Source of the DNA: Bryobacterales bacterium
GTDB taxonomy: Bacteria; Acidobacteriota; Terriglobia; Bryobacterales; Bryobacteraceae
DNA: 35,357 bases
Reading direction: 5' to 3'
Assembly: GCA_016789755.1 (NCBI GenBank)
Contig: JAEUQG010000331.1
Location: forward strand, 1-35,357
Below the pieces are notes generated by a model. That model saw only the letters and a program-made list of their open reading frames with translations, ran no database searches and had not been told where the DNA came from. Shown piece by piece: positions 24,916-33,423 of the stretch; positions within the stretch are counted from its first letter, which is position 1, and every line of letters begins with the position of its first letter. A program made the translations under genes and the position numbers.

Positions 24916-26261
24916 AGTTTCGCTTCGATCAGATTGCGGAGGCGCTGGCGACGGCCCCGCCCCCGGCTGCCGGGGAGGCCACGGGGTGGAGTGTGGACAC
25001 ACGCACCCTCCAGCCCGGGGATTTGTTCTTTGCGCTGCGCGGTCCCAATCACGATGGACATTCTTATCTGGCGACTGCGTTTGAAAAGGGCGCGGCGGCT
25101 GCCGTGGCCGATCATGTGCCGGAAAATCCGAACTTGGATGGTGCTTTATTCGTGGTGCCGGATACGCAGGCGGCATTGGAACGATTGGGGGGATGGGCTC
25201 GCCGGCAGTGGGGGCACGACGTGGTCGCGATCACGGGGAGCGCGGGGAAGACCACGACCAAAGACATCGTCGCGGCATTCTTAGAAATCCACAGCCCTGT
25301 GGGAAAAACTGTGGGAAATTTGAATAACCACATCGGAGTACCCCTTTCCATCCTGCGAATGGCCGAGGAAGCTAAGGTAGCTGTCCTAGAGATGGGCATG
25401 AATCATGCGGGTGAGATCGCCGCATTAACGCGAATTGCCCAGCCTCAAGTGGGGGTAGTGACCAACGCGGGCTATGCCCACATCGAGAATTTCGGTTCCG
25501 TGGAGGGGATCGCCGCCGCCAAGGGCGAACTGATTCAAGGTCTGGGGCGGGAGGGGACCGCCGTGCTGAATGTGGACGATGAGCGCGTTTCGCGAATGGC
25601 GGGGCTGCACGGCGGGCGCGTGATCACTTACGGGATCAAGGGCGATGCCGATTTCCGGGCTTGCGACGTCGCCTATTCCGCCGATGGCGTGCGTTTTCGC
25701 GTCGGCGATGTGGAAATCAACAGCCCGTTGAGCGGCCGTCATGGTGTGTCCAATCTGCTGGCGGGCGTGGCCGTGGCGTCGCTGTACGGCATTGCGCCTG
25801 CGGAGTTGGTGGGCCCGGCGCGGGCTTTTGAGCCCGGCGCGATGCGTGGACGGCGCATCGAAAAGAACGGAATTCTGCATATCAACGATTGCTATAACTC
25901 CAACCCGGACGCGGCGCGGGCGATGCTGGATGTCGTTGCCGACACGCCGGCGCGGCGGCGGGTCGCCGTACTGGGGGAGATGCTCGAACTCGGCCGATGG
26001 TCCGAGCCGCTTCATCGCGACCTTGGTTTTTACGCCGCACGAAGCGGTCTACATGTGCTCGTAGGGATACGCGGCGCAGCCCAGCATGCTGTGGATGCAG
26101 CTCGAGAAGCCGGCTTGCCGGCTGACGCCGCGTGCTTTTTCGAGGATCCGAAAGAGGCGGGCGCATGGTTGCGGACCATTCTGAAAGAGGGCGATGTGGT
26201 GCTGTGGAAGGGCTCGCGCGGCACGCGGGTGGAACTGGCATTGGAAAGGTATCTCGAATAG
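24912..26261 (+). CDS. murF: UDP-MurNAc-tripeptide:D-Ala-D-Ala ligase MurF
   Basis: A 449-residue Mur ligase that adds D-alanyl-D-alanine to complete the UDP-MurNAc-pentapeptide. The N-terminal domain has SVDTRTLQPGDLFFAL. The ATP loop is GSAGKTTTKD (109-118). Further family markers are GNLNNHIGVPLS, EMGMNHAGEI and INDCYNSNPDAARA. Length is usual. The start codon overlaps the murE stop (ATGA), so translation is probably coupled. It is followed by mraY after 7 bases. Confidence 0.96.
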   Translation: MKFRFDQIAEALATAPPPAAGEATGWSVDTRTLQPGDLFFALRGPNHDGHSYLATAFEKGAAAAVADHVPENPNLDGALFVVPDTQAALERLGGWARRQWGHDVVAITGSAGKTTTKDIVAAFLEIHSPVGKTVGNLNNHIGVPLSILRMAEEAKVAVLEMGMNHAGEIAALTRIAQPQVGVVTNAGYAHIENFGSVEGIAAAKGELIQGLGREGTAVLNVDDERVSRMAGLHGGRVITYGIKGDADFRACDVAYSADGVRFRVGDVEINSPLSGRHGVSNLLAGVAVASLYGIAPAELVGPARAFEPGAMRGRRIEKNGILHINDCYNSNPDAARAMLDVVADTPARRRVAVLGEMLELGRWSEPLHRDLGFYAARSGLHVLVGIRGAAQHAVDAAREAGLPADAACFFEDPKEAGAWLRTILKEGDVVLWKGSRGTRVELALERYLE

Positions 26262-26268
26262 GCGCACG

Positions 26269-27402
26269 ATGCTCTACTGGCTGCTTTACGAACGAATGCT
26301 CCCCGAACCGGGATTGCTGCGCCTGTTTCAATACGTCACGTTCCGCACGGCTTTCGCCAGCCTGACGGCGCTATTGCTGGGCATTCTTCTGGGACCCTGG
26401 CTGATACGCAAATTGCGGGAGTTTTCCATCGGCCAGCATATCCGCGAAGAGGGTCCGAAATCGCATCAGAAGAAAGCCGGCACGCCGACGATGGGCGGAG
26501 TGCTGATTGTGATCTCCATTGTGGTGCCGACGTTGCTGTTTACGAACCTGCGCAATCCCTATATTTGGGTGGCGCTGTTCGGTCTGCTCAGCTATGGCGC
26601 GGTGGGTTTTTACGACGATGTGACCAAAGTAAAGAAAATGCGCAACCTGGGGTTGACGGCGCGCAAGAAGCTTCTCTTGCAGGTGCTGGCGGGGTTGATT
26701 ATCGGGGTGATGCTGCTGTCGCTGCATGCCAAGGGGCTCTATTCGACCGAGATGAACGTCCCCTTCTTCAAATCGTTCCGCCCCGATCTGCTGATGGACA
26801 ATTTTCTGGCAAATCCGTGGACGTATCCGCTGGCCTTCATTTTCTATTTTCTGTTTCTGCAGGTGGTGCTGCTCGGTTCGACCAACGGCGTGAATCTGGC
26901 GGACGGGTTGGACGGGCTGGCGATCGGGCTAATGGTGATCGCCTCGGGGGCGATGACGATACTCACCTACATGAGCGGCCACGCCGAATTCGCCAAGTAT
27001 CTCGATCTGGCGCGGCTTCCCGGCGCGAGCGAGTTAACCATCTTCTGCGGGGCCATGACGGGCGCTTCGCTGGCCTTCCTTTGGTACAACGCGCATCCGG
27101 CCGAGGTCTTCATGGGCGATGTCGGGTCGCTTTCGCTGGGCGGCGGACTGGGCACGATGGCCATTCTCATCAAGCAGGAAATTCTGCTGCTTTTCGTGGG
27201 CGGCGTTTTCGTCGTCGAGTGCCTGTCGGTGATTCTGCAGGTGGGCAGCTTTAAGTTGCGCGGGAAACGGATTTTCAAAATGGCGCCGCTGCACCACCAT
27301 TTCGAGGCGATCGGCTGGCACGAATCGAAGGTGATCGTGCGTTTCTGGATTGTGGGCCTGGTCATGGCATTGTTCGCCCTGACCACCTTGAAGTTGAGGT
27401 AG
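26269..27402 (+). CDS. mraY: Phospho-N-acetylmuramoyl-pentapeptide transferase MraY
   Basis: A 377-residue integral membrane enzyme that transfers phospho-MurNAc-pentapeptide from UDP to undecaprenyl phosphate, forming lipid I. About ten hydrophobic helices are visible. Signatures are TPTMGGVLI, the aspartate-rich YDDVTK, NGVNLADGLDGLA, EVFMGDVGSLSLGG and the histidine loop MAPLHHHFE. The start is ATG 26269, where family similarity begins (MLYWLLYERMLP). The frame is open 25 codons further upstream inside murF, without family character. murD begins 2 bases after its stop. Confidence 0.97.
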   Translation: MLYWLLYERMLPEPGLLRLFQYVTFRTAFASLTALLLGILLGPWLIRKLREFSIGQHIREEGPKSHQKKAGTPTMGGVLIVISIVVPTLLFTNLRNPYIWVALFGLLSYGAVGFYDDVTKVKKMRNLGLTARKKLLLQVLAGLIIGVMLLSLHAKGLYSTEMNVPFFKSFRPDLLMDNFLANPWTYPLAFIFYFLFLQVVLLGSTNGVNLADGLDGLAIGLMVIASGAMTILTYMSGHAEFAKYLDLARLPGASELTIFCGAMTGASLAFLWYNAHPAEVFMGDVGSLSLGGGLGTMAILIKQEILLLFVGGVFVVECLSVILQVGSFKLRGKRIFKMAPLHHHFEAIGWHESKVIVRFWIVGLVMALFALTTLKLR

Positions 27403-27404
27403 CC

Positions 27405-28736
27405 ATGGAATTCGCGGGTTTGGAGGTGCTGGTGGCGGGCTTAGGCAAGTCGGGCCTATCCGCCATCAAGCTTCTGGTCGAGAAGGGAGCGCACCCTCAC
27501 GGGACCGACTCCCGGCCACTGGAGCAGTTGCCGGGAGCCGGCCCACTTTTTCAAGAGTTGGGCGTTGCGTTTCATCTTCAGAGCCCGGAAGTATTCCGCC
27601 AGTTTCCGCTGATTGTTCTGTCGCCGGGCGTGCCGCCCGATCTGCCGGAGTTGGAAGCGGCGCGTGCCGCGGGGGCGCGGGTGACGGGGGAAGTGGAACT
27701 GGCATCCCAGTTTCTGGCGGGGAGGAATATCGGCATCACCGGGGCCAACGGCAAGACCACCACCACGGCGCTGATCGGGCATATGCTGCGGCACAACGGC
27801 ATCGCCTGCCAGGTGGGCGGCAATATTGGGCTGCCGCCGACGGCGATGATCGCCGCCTCGTCGGCGGAGGCGTGGAACGTGCTGGAACTGTCCAGTTTCC
27901 AGTTGGAGACGATCGAGAAATTCCGCGCGGAGATCGCGGTGTGTCTGAATGTGACGCCCGATCACCTGGACCGGCACCACACCTTCGAGGCTTATGCCGG
28001 GGCCAAGCGAAGGCTGTTCGAGACGCAACGCCAGGGCGATTGGGCCGTGCTCAACGCCGACGATCCGGTGACCGCGGCTTACGCCGGGTCCACGCCGGCA
28101 GAAACGGTGTGGTTCAGCCTGAAGGGGCGCGTTGGGCGAGGTTTCTGGCTGGAAGATGGGAGCGTGTTGGAAGACGGAGAACTGTTGATGCCGGCGGCGG
28201 AGATTCCGCTGCGCGGACGGCACAACATCGAGAACGTAATGGCGGCGGCGGCGGCGGCGCGGCTGGCCGGAGCATCGCGGGAAGGCATCCGTGCCGCTGT
28301 GCGCGTTTTTCCAGGAGTGGAGCATCGCATCGAATTCGTCCGGGAACTGCGCCAGGTGCGCTATTACAACGATTCCAAGGCGACCAATGTGGACGCGGCC
28401 ATGAAGGCGGTGGATGCCTTCGACGGCGGGTTGTGGATCATTCTCGGGGGGAAGGACAAAGGCAGCAGTTACCGCCCCCTGGCCGAGGCCCTCCACGGGA
28501 AATGCAAAGGCGCTTTGCTCATCGGAGCGGCGGCGGCGAAGATTGCCGCGGAGTTGGAGGGCAGTGTGCCGCTGGTTTCCTGCGGGACGCTGGAGACGGC
28601 GGTAGCCTATGCATCGGGGCGCGCCGGCGCCGGGGATACGGTGCTTCTGGCTCCCGCCTGCGCGAGTTACGACCAGTTTCTCAACTACGAAGAACGGGGC
28701 AAGACGTTTAAAACATTTGTTAGTAAGATTGTTTGA
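27405..28736 (+). CDS. murD: UDP-MurNAc-L-Ala:D-Glu ligase MurD
   Basis: A 443-residue cytoplasmic Mur ligase adding D-glutamate to UDP-MurNAc-L-alanine. The N-terminal UDP-binding Rossmann part is LVAGLGKSGLSA (about 9-20). The ATP loop is GANGKTTT (113-120). ELSSFQLE, NVTPDHLDRH and YNDSKATN with LILGGKDKG-like sequence are family motifs, and the C-terminus has APACASYDQF. Length is usual. It starts 2 bases after the mraY stop and is followed 18 bases later by ftsW. Confidence 0.96.
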   Translation: MEFAGLEVLVAGLGKSGLSAIKLLVEKGAHPHGTDSRPLEQLPGAGPLFQELGVAFHLQSPEVFRQFPLIVLSPGVPPDLPELEAARAAGARVTGEVELASQFLAGRNIGITGANGKTTTTALIGHMLRHNGIACQVGGNIGLPPTAMIAASSAEAWNVLELSSFQLETIEKFRAEIAVCLNVTPDHLDRHHTFEAYAGAKRRLFETQRQGDWAVLNADDPVTAAYAGSTPAETVWFSLKGRVGRGFWLEDGSVLEDGELLMPAAEIPLRGRHNIENVMAAAAAARLAGASREGIRAAVRVFPGVEHRIEFVRELRQVRYYNDSKATNVDAAMKAVDAFDGGLWIILGGKDKGSSYRPLAEALHGKCKGALLIGAAAAKIAAELEGSVPLVSCGTLETAVAYASGRAGAGDTVLLAPACASYDQFLNYEERGKTFKTFVSKIV

Positions 28737-28754
28737 AGCCACGGAGTACGTCGA

Positions 28755-29894
28755 ATGGCGCAAAGACTGAAGACAGACTGGACCTTGTTTCTGACCATCG
28801 TAGGGATGGTGTGCTTCGGCATCGTCATGGTGTACAGCGCCTCGACGGTCATGGCGGAGGTGCGTTTCAAGGATGCCAACCGTTTCCTGCTGCGGCAATT
28901 GGGTTTCGCCGTGGCCGGCTTCGCCCTGTTGATGTATTTCAAGCGAAAGGACTACCGGACGCTGGGCAGCTCGGTGTGGGCGTTCGCTCCGCTGGGGCTT
29001 GTACTGGCCGCTTTGGTGGTTGTGTATTTTACCGATCCGGCGAGCCACCGCTGGCTGGGCTACGGCGTGGCGCGCATTCAGCCGTCGGAGTTCGCCAAGC
29101 CGGCTCTGGTTGTGTTTCTCGCCTGGTTCGTGACGAAGCGGGCCCATGCTATTAACGCACGCTACACGCTGTTTCCCGCGGCGCTCGCTCTGAGCGTCCT
29201 TGCCGCCAGCGTGATCGTTGCCGATCTTGGGACTGCCGCCGTTCTCATGTGCACCGCGGCGGCGGTCTTTTACGTGGCAGGTCTCGACCGCCGATACTTC
29301 TTTTTCGCGGTCGCGGCCTGCCTTCTTGTTTTGCCGCTGGCCATTCTTTCCAAGCCGTACCGGGTGCATCGCATCATCGGTTACGTCGATCCCGAGTACA
29401 AGATACTCGACACCATCGATCCCAAAGGCTACATCAAGAACTGGGCCAACACGTCCATCACCACGCGCGACGCCAGCTACCAGGCGCGGCAATCGAAGAT
29501 CGCCGTGGCAACGGGTGGAGCTTTGGGCAAAGGCCTGATGGAGAGCAAGCAGAAGCTGCTGTTTCTGCCGGAGGCGCACAACGATTTCATTTTCGCCGTC
29601 ATTGGCGAGGAACTGGGGCTGTGGGGGGCAACCTGCGTACTGGCGGGCTACCTGGTCATTCTATGGCGAGGGATGCGCCTTTATTGGACGGTTCCCGACG
29701 ATTTTGGGCGATATCTGGCGCTGGGGGTGACGGTCGCGGTGGTTGCGCAGGCGCTGATCAATATCAGCGTTGTGCTGGACATGGCGCCGACGAAAGGATT
29801 CCCCTTGCCGCTGATCAGTTACGGGGGCAGTTCGCTGCTCAGTTCGCTGATGTCGCTGGGCGTGCTGATGAGCGTCAGCGATCACGCGGGGTAA
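28755..29894 (+). CDS. ftsW: FtsW, SEDS-family septal peptidoglycan polymerase
   Basis: A 379-residue membrane glycosyltransferase that polymerises lipid II at the septum together with FtsI. About ten helices are visible. SEDS markers are MVYSAST, RIQPSEFAKPALV, YQARQSKIAVATGG, LPEAHNDFIFAVIGEELG and PLISYGGSS. The catalytic aspartate is Asp277 in HNDFIF. The external loop before YQARQS is about 20 residues longer than in E. coli FtsW (DPEYKILDTIDP then KGYIKNWANTSITTRD), and the glycine-rich GQGLGNS is replaced by GKGLMES. GGAG lies 8 bases before the ATG. murG starts 3 bases after the stop. Confidence 0.95.
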   Translation: MAQRLKTDWTLFLTIVGMVCFGIVMVYSASTVMAEVRFKDANRFLLRQLGFAVAGFALLMYFKRKDYRTLGSSVWAFAPLGLVLAALVVVYFTDPASHRWLGYGVARIQPSEFAKPALVVFLAWFVTKRAHAINARYTLFPAALALSVLAASVIVADLGTAAVLMCTAAAVFYVAGLDRRYFFFAVAACLLVLPLAILSKPYRVHRIIGYVDPEYKILDTIDPKGYIKNWANTSITTRDASYQARQSKIAVATGGALGKGLMESKQKLLFLPEAHNDFIFAVIGEELGLWGATCVLAGYLVILWRGMRLYWTVPDDFGRYLALGVTVAVVAQALINISVVLDMAPTKGFPLPLISYGGSSLLSSLMSLGVLMSVSDHAG

Positions 29895-29897
29895 GCG

Positions 29898-31067
29898 ATG
29901 AAGGTGCGCATCCGCCAGAGCTACAAGCAGAAGAAAGCGGCGCCGGCCGCGGCCGCGCCGGGCGGCGCCGTGCACAAGCTACCCTTTCTGCTGACGGGCG
30001 GAGGCACAGGCGGACACGTCATCCCGGCCATCGCCGTGGCGCGCGAACTGCGCCGCCGCGGACATCAGCCCTTCTTCGTCGGAACGAAGGAAGGGATGGA
30101 AAGCAAGCTGGTGCCGCGGGAGAGCTTCCCCATTGAGTACGTGGAGATCGGCGGGCTGAAAAGGGTGGGGTGGAAGCAGACGCTGCGCACTTTGCTGCAA
30201 TTTCCGCTGGCAGTGTGGAAGGCAGCGCGCATCGTGAAAAAGCATCAGCCAGCGGCCGTGTTCAGCATGGGCGGCTATGTTGCCGGGCCTGCCACGGTGG
30301 CCGCATGGCTGCTGCGTTGTCCCATTGTTCTCATGGAGCCGAATGCCATGCCCGGCATGGCTAACCGGCATGCGGGGAGACTCGCATCGAGGGCGCTGCT
30401 GAGCTTCGATGAGGCGAAGCCGTACTTCGCCGAACGCAAAGTGGAGATGACTGGGCTGCCCGTGCGCAGCGAGTTCTTCGATATTTCTCCCAAGGCGCCG
30501 GGTCACGAATTGACGGTCCTGGTGACGGGAGGCAGCCGCGGATCGCGGCGCTTGAATGAAGCCGGCAAGGCCAGTTGGGCGCTCTTTTTGAAGGAGCAGG
30601 TGCATGTGCGCTGGATTCACCAATCGGGCTCGCAGGATTACGACGAGATGTCGGCGGCCTTTTCGGCGAGCGGCGCGGCGGGCGAAGTGGTGCCGTTCGT
30701 GGACAACATGCCGCGCGCCTTTTCCCAATGCGATCTTGTCGTCTGCCGCTCCGGAGCGGGGGCGGTGGCGGAACTGGCGGCCGCGGGCAAGCCTTCCATC
30801 CTGGTGCCGTTCCCTTACGCCGCAGACCAGCACCAGTTGAAGAATGCCGAGGCCATGTCCAAGGCCGGGGCGGCACGGCTGATTCTCGACCGCGAACTTA
30901 CGGGGGAGGAACTCTTTCACACCATCCGCGACTTGGCCCGCCAACCGGGCCAATTGCAGGAGATGGGCGCCGCCGCGCGCAAGTTCGCAGCGCCCGCGGC
31001 AGCCAAGCGAACGGTAGAAATCCTAGAGGAGGAAGCGGCCCGCGCGCTCGGCTGGAAAGCCAGTTGA
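29898..31067 (+). CDS. murG: UDP-GlcNAc:lipid I N-acetylglucosaminyltransferase MurG
   Basis: A 389-residue peripheral membrane GT-B enzyme that makes lipid II from lipid I. The first glycine-rich loop is GGGTGGHV (34-41). The second is TGGSRGSRRLN, and the donor site reads CRSGAGAVAELAAAGKPSI and then DQHQLKNA. Before the usual beginning there is a 24-residue basic and alanine-rich extension (KVRIRQSYKQKKAAP). A GTG at 29970 (codon 25) would give a conventional MurG start, but the ATG at 29898 lies 3 bases after the ftsW stop and fits coupled translation. Function is certain; the start is moderately sure. Confidence 0.95.
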   Translation: MKVRIRQSYKQKKAAPAAAAPGGAVHKLPFLLTGGGTGGHVIPAIAVARELRRRGHQPFFVGTKEGMESKLVPRESFPIEYVEIGGLKRVGWKQTLRTLLQFPLAVWKAARIVKKHQPAAVFSMGGYVAGPATVAAWLLRCPIVLMEPNAMPGMANRHAGRLASRALLSFDEAKPYFAERKVEMTGLPVRSEFFDISPKAPGHELTVLVTGGSRGSRRLNEAGKASWALFLKEQVHVRWIHQSGSQDYDEMSAAFSASGAAGEVVPFVDNMPRAFSQCDLVVCRSGAGAVAELAAAGKPSILVPFPYAADQHQLKNAEAMSKAGAARLILDRELTGEELFHTIRDLARQPGQLQEMGAAARKFAAPAAAKRTVEILEEEAARALGWKAS

Positions 31068-31103
31068 CAGGATGCGCGCGAGCCGGAACAATTGTAGTTC
31101 AAA

Positions 31104-32495
31104 ATGTTTTTTAAGCCCCAGCGTTTTCACTTCACCGGAATCGGAGGCATCGGCATGAGCGGCATCGCCGAGGTGCTGCTGAACATGGGCTACGAGATCA
31201 CCGGATCGGACGCGAAGCTGAGCCCGATCACGGAACGGTTGAGCGCGATGGGCGCGCGAATCTGGCAGGGGCACGACGGCGCCCATGTGGCCGGGGCCAA
31301 GGCGCTGGTGGTCAGTTCCGCCATCGACCCGGCGAACCCGGAATTGCTGGCCGCCAAGAGGCTGCAAGTCCCCATTATTCCGCGCGGCGAACTGCTCGCG
31401 GAACTGATGCGGCTGAAATACGGCATTGCGGTGGGGGGCAGCCACGGCAAGACCACCACGACCTCAATCCTTGCGTCGCTGCTGAGCGTTGCGGGGCTCG
31501 ATCCGACGGTTGTCGTCGGGGGGCGGGTGAAGGGCATGGGCGGGTCGAACGCCCGCGTCGGGAAAAGCGATTTTCTACTGGTGGAATCGGACGAAAGCGA
31601 CGGCTCGTTTCTCAAGCTGGCGCCCATCATCGCCGTGGTCACCAACATCGACCGCGAGCATCTCGATCACTACCATTCTCTCGATGAGATCCTGCAGGCC
31701 TTCCTTCAATTCGTCAACAAGGTTCCTTTCTACGGTGCATCCATACTTTGCCTGGACGATGAGAACGTGCAGAGCATTCTGCCTCGCGTGACGCGGCGCA
31801 CGGTCACCTACGGAGTGAATCCACAGGCCGACCTGTTCATCACCTCGTCGTCGAGCGGCCCGGTGTCGAGCGAGTTCACGCTGCGACTGCGCGGCGCCGA
31901 TCTCGGAGCTTTCCGCGTGGGCGTGCCCGGTCCGCACAATGTATTGAATGCAACGGCGGCGGTGGCCGTCGGGCTGGAATTGGAAGTGCCGGTCGACAAG
32001 ATTCGCGCCGGACTGGAGAGTTTCAGCGGTGTCGACCGCCGCTTCCAGGTTCGCGGCGTTGCCGGCGGCGTTACGGTGATCGACGATTACGGCCATCATC
32101 CGACAGAGATCAAGGCGACGCTGGCCACGGCCAGGACATGTCCGTTCGAGCGCGTGCTGGTGCTGTTCCAGCCGCACCGCTACACGCGCACGCAGGCGTT
32201 GATGGACGAATTCGCACGCGCTTTTCACCAGGCCGATGCGGTGATGGTGCTGGATATTTATGCGGCCTCGGAGCCTGCGATTGCCGGCGTCGATTCGCAT
32301 CGCCTGCTCGATCGTCTTCGAGAATACGGCCATCGCGGGGCCGAGTATGCGCCCAGTATGGAGGATGGAATCGCGCGTCTTGCGGAAATGGCGCAGGACG
32401 GCGACGCCATCATCACGCTGGGGGCCGGAAGTGTTTCCCAGGCAGGGGATAGGATTCTTGAGGCGTTGCGCGCCAAAGAGGGAGTCAGGAGTTAG
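31104..32495 (+). CDS. murC: UDP-MurNAc:L-alanine ligase MurC
   Basis: A 463-residue Mur ligase adding the first stem residue, L-alanine, to UDP-MurNAc. The UDP-binding start is FHFTGIGGIGMSGIAEVL (9-26). The ATP loop is GSHGKTTTT (112-120). VESDESDGSFL, NIDREHLDHY and DDYGHHPTEI are family motifs, with FQPHRYTRT towards the C-terminus. Length is usual. There is no murB fusion or neighbour. It begins 36 bases after murG with no clear ribosome site, an unusual gap for this cluster. Confidence 0.96.
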   Translation: MFFKPQRFHFTGIGGIGMSGIAEVLLNMGYEITGSDAKLSPITERLSAMGARIWQGHDGAHVAGAKALVVSSAIDPANPELLAAKRLQVPIIPRGELLAELMRLKYGIAVGGSHGKTTTTSILASLLSVAGLDPTVVVGGRVKGMGGSNARVGKSDFLLVESDESDGSFLKLAPIIAVVTNIDREHLDHYHSLDEILQAFLQFVNKVPFYGASILCLDDENVQSILPRVTRRTVTYGVNPQADLFITSSSSGPVSSEFTLRLRGADLGAFRVGVPGPHNVLNATAAVAVGLELEVPVDKIRAGLESFSGVDRRFQVRGVAGGVTVIDDYGHHPTEIKATLATARTCPFERVLVLFQPHRYTRTQALMDEFARAFHQADAVMVLDIYAASEPAIAGVDSHRLLDRLREYGHRGAEYAPSMEDGIARLAEMAQDGDAIITLGAGSVSQAGDRILEALRAKEGVRS

Positions 32496-32496
32496 C

Positions 32497-33423
32497 ATGG
32501 CTCGACGAATGGCCGAAGAGGAGCTTCCTGCGATGGAGGCGAAACCGGAAGAAAGGGCTCCTGCCGTGGAGCGCGCTCCACGCCGTCCGGCCCGGACGGC
32601 GAAGAAGGAAGATGCTTCGCCGAAACGGCCGAGGCTGGTCCAAGTGCTGTACTGGACGATTCCCATCTTCGCCCTGGCGGCGGCGTTTCTTGCCGTGGCG
32701 GCGTTTCACCGCGTGGAATCGTTTCTCATCAACGATCAGCGCTTTCACCTCGAAGGCAGCGCCGAGTATGGCCGGACTCCGGAGCATCTGAACATCGCCG
32801 GACTGAAGCGCGCCTCGGAGAGCGAAATTCTCCGCGTCTTCGAGAGCGATTTCGGACGCAGCCTGTATTTGCTGTCGGTCAACGAACGGCGCCAGGCGAT
32901 TCTTGCCGTCGATTGGGTCAAGGACGCCACCGTTTCCCGGCGCTGGCCGAATCAGCTCTATGTGCGGATTGTGGAGCGCGAACCCGTGGCCGTCGCTCAG
33001 GTAAATGTGCGCAATGCCGCGCCTGCTTTTCAGATGATCGACATCGATGGCGTGCTGCTTCCCATCCCGCGCGGTGAGAAGGTGGACAAGTATCCCGTGC
33101 TGACCGGATTCGGCACGAACGAAGCCAAGGCCACGCGCAAGATGCGTGTGGAGCACGCAGCGGCGATGCTGCAGGAGCTTGGCTCCATGCGCTCCATGCT
33201 GGCCGAGATCGATGTCCGCGACCCCGGCAACTTGCAGGCCACGTTGCAGGTGGAAGCCAATGCGGTCACGCTGCGCATGGGCAACCGGAATTACCGCAAG
33301 CGGCTGCAGAATTTCCTCAAACACCAGGAGCGCATCCGCCTGGAACGCCCCGAAGCCCGTACGTTCGATTTGCGCATCGACGGGCGCATTACCGCGGTGG
33401 AAGGAGAAACCCATGGCGACTAA
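32497..33423 (+). CDS. ftsQ: Cell division protein FtsQ/DivIB
   Basis: A 308-residue bitopic protein that links early and late division proteins through FtsL and FtsB. The cytoplasmic N-terminus is charged, with acidic residues and then many arginines and lysines (1-46). One membrane helix spans about 48-69. A POTRA-like domain follows (FHLEGSAEYG to WVKDATVSRRWPNQLYVRIVEREPVA). The beta domain runs to about residue 290. The start is ATG 32497, one base after the murC stop, with AGGAG 6 bases upstream. The frame is open a further 79 codons upstream inside murC without family character. The 3' end overlaps ftsA by 11 bases. Confidence 0.92.
   Translation: MARRMAEEELPAMEAKPEERAPAVERAPRRPARTAKKEDASPKRPRLVQVLYWTIPIFALAAAFLAVAAFHRVESFLINDQRFHLEGSAEYGRTPEHLNIAGLKRASESEILRVFESDFGRSLYLLSVNERRQAILAVDWVKDATVSRRWPNQLYVRIVEREPVAVAQVNVRNAAPAFQMIDIDGVLLPIPRGEKVDKYPVLTGFGTNEAKATRKMRVEHAAAMLQELGSMRSMLAEIDVRDPGNLQATLQVEANAVTLRMGNRNYRKRLQNFLKHQERIRLERPEARTFDLRIDGRITAVEGETHGD

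Noticed and set aside
27456..29579. A 707-codon open frame on the minus strand
   Set aside because: It spans murD and ftsW in antisense and is rich in Arg/His/Gln; both plus-strand genes are certain.
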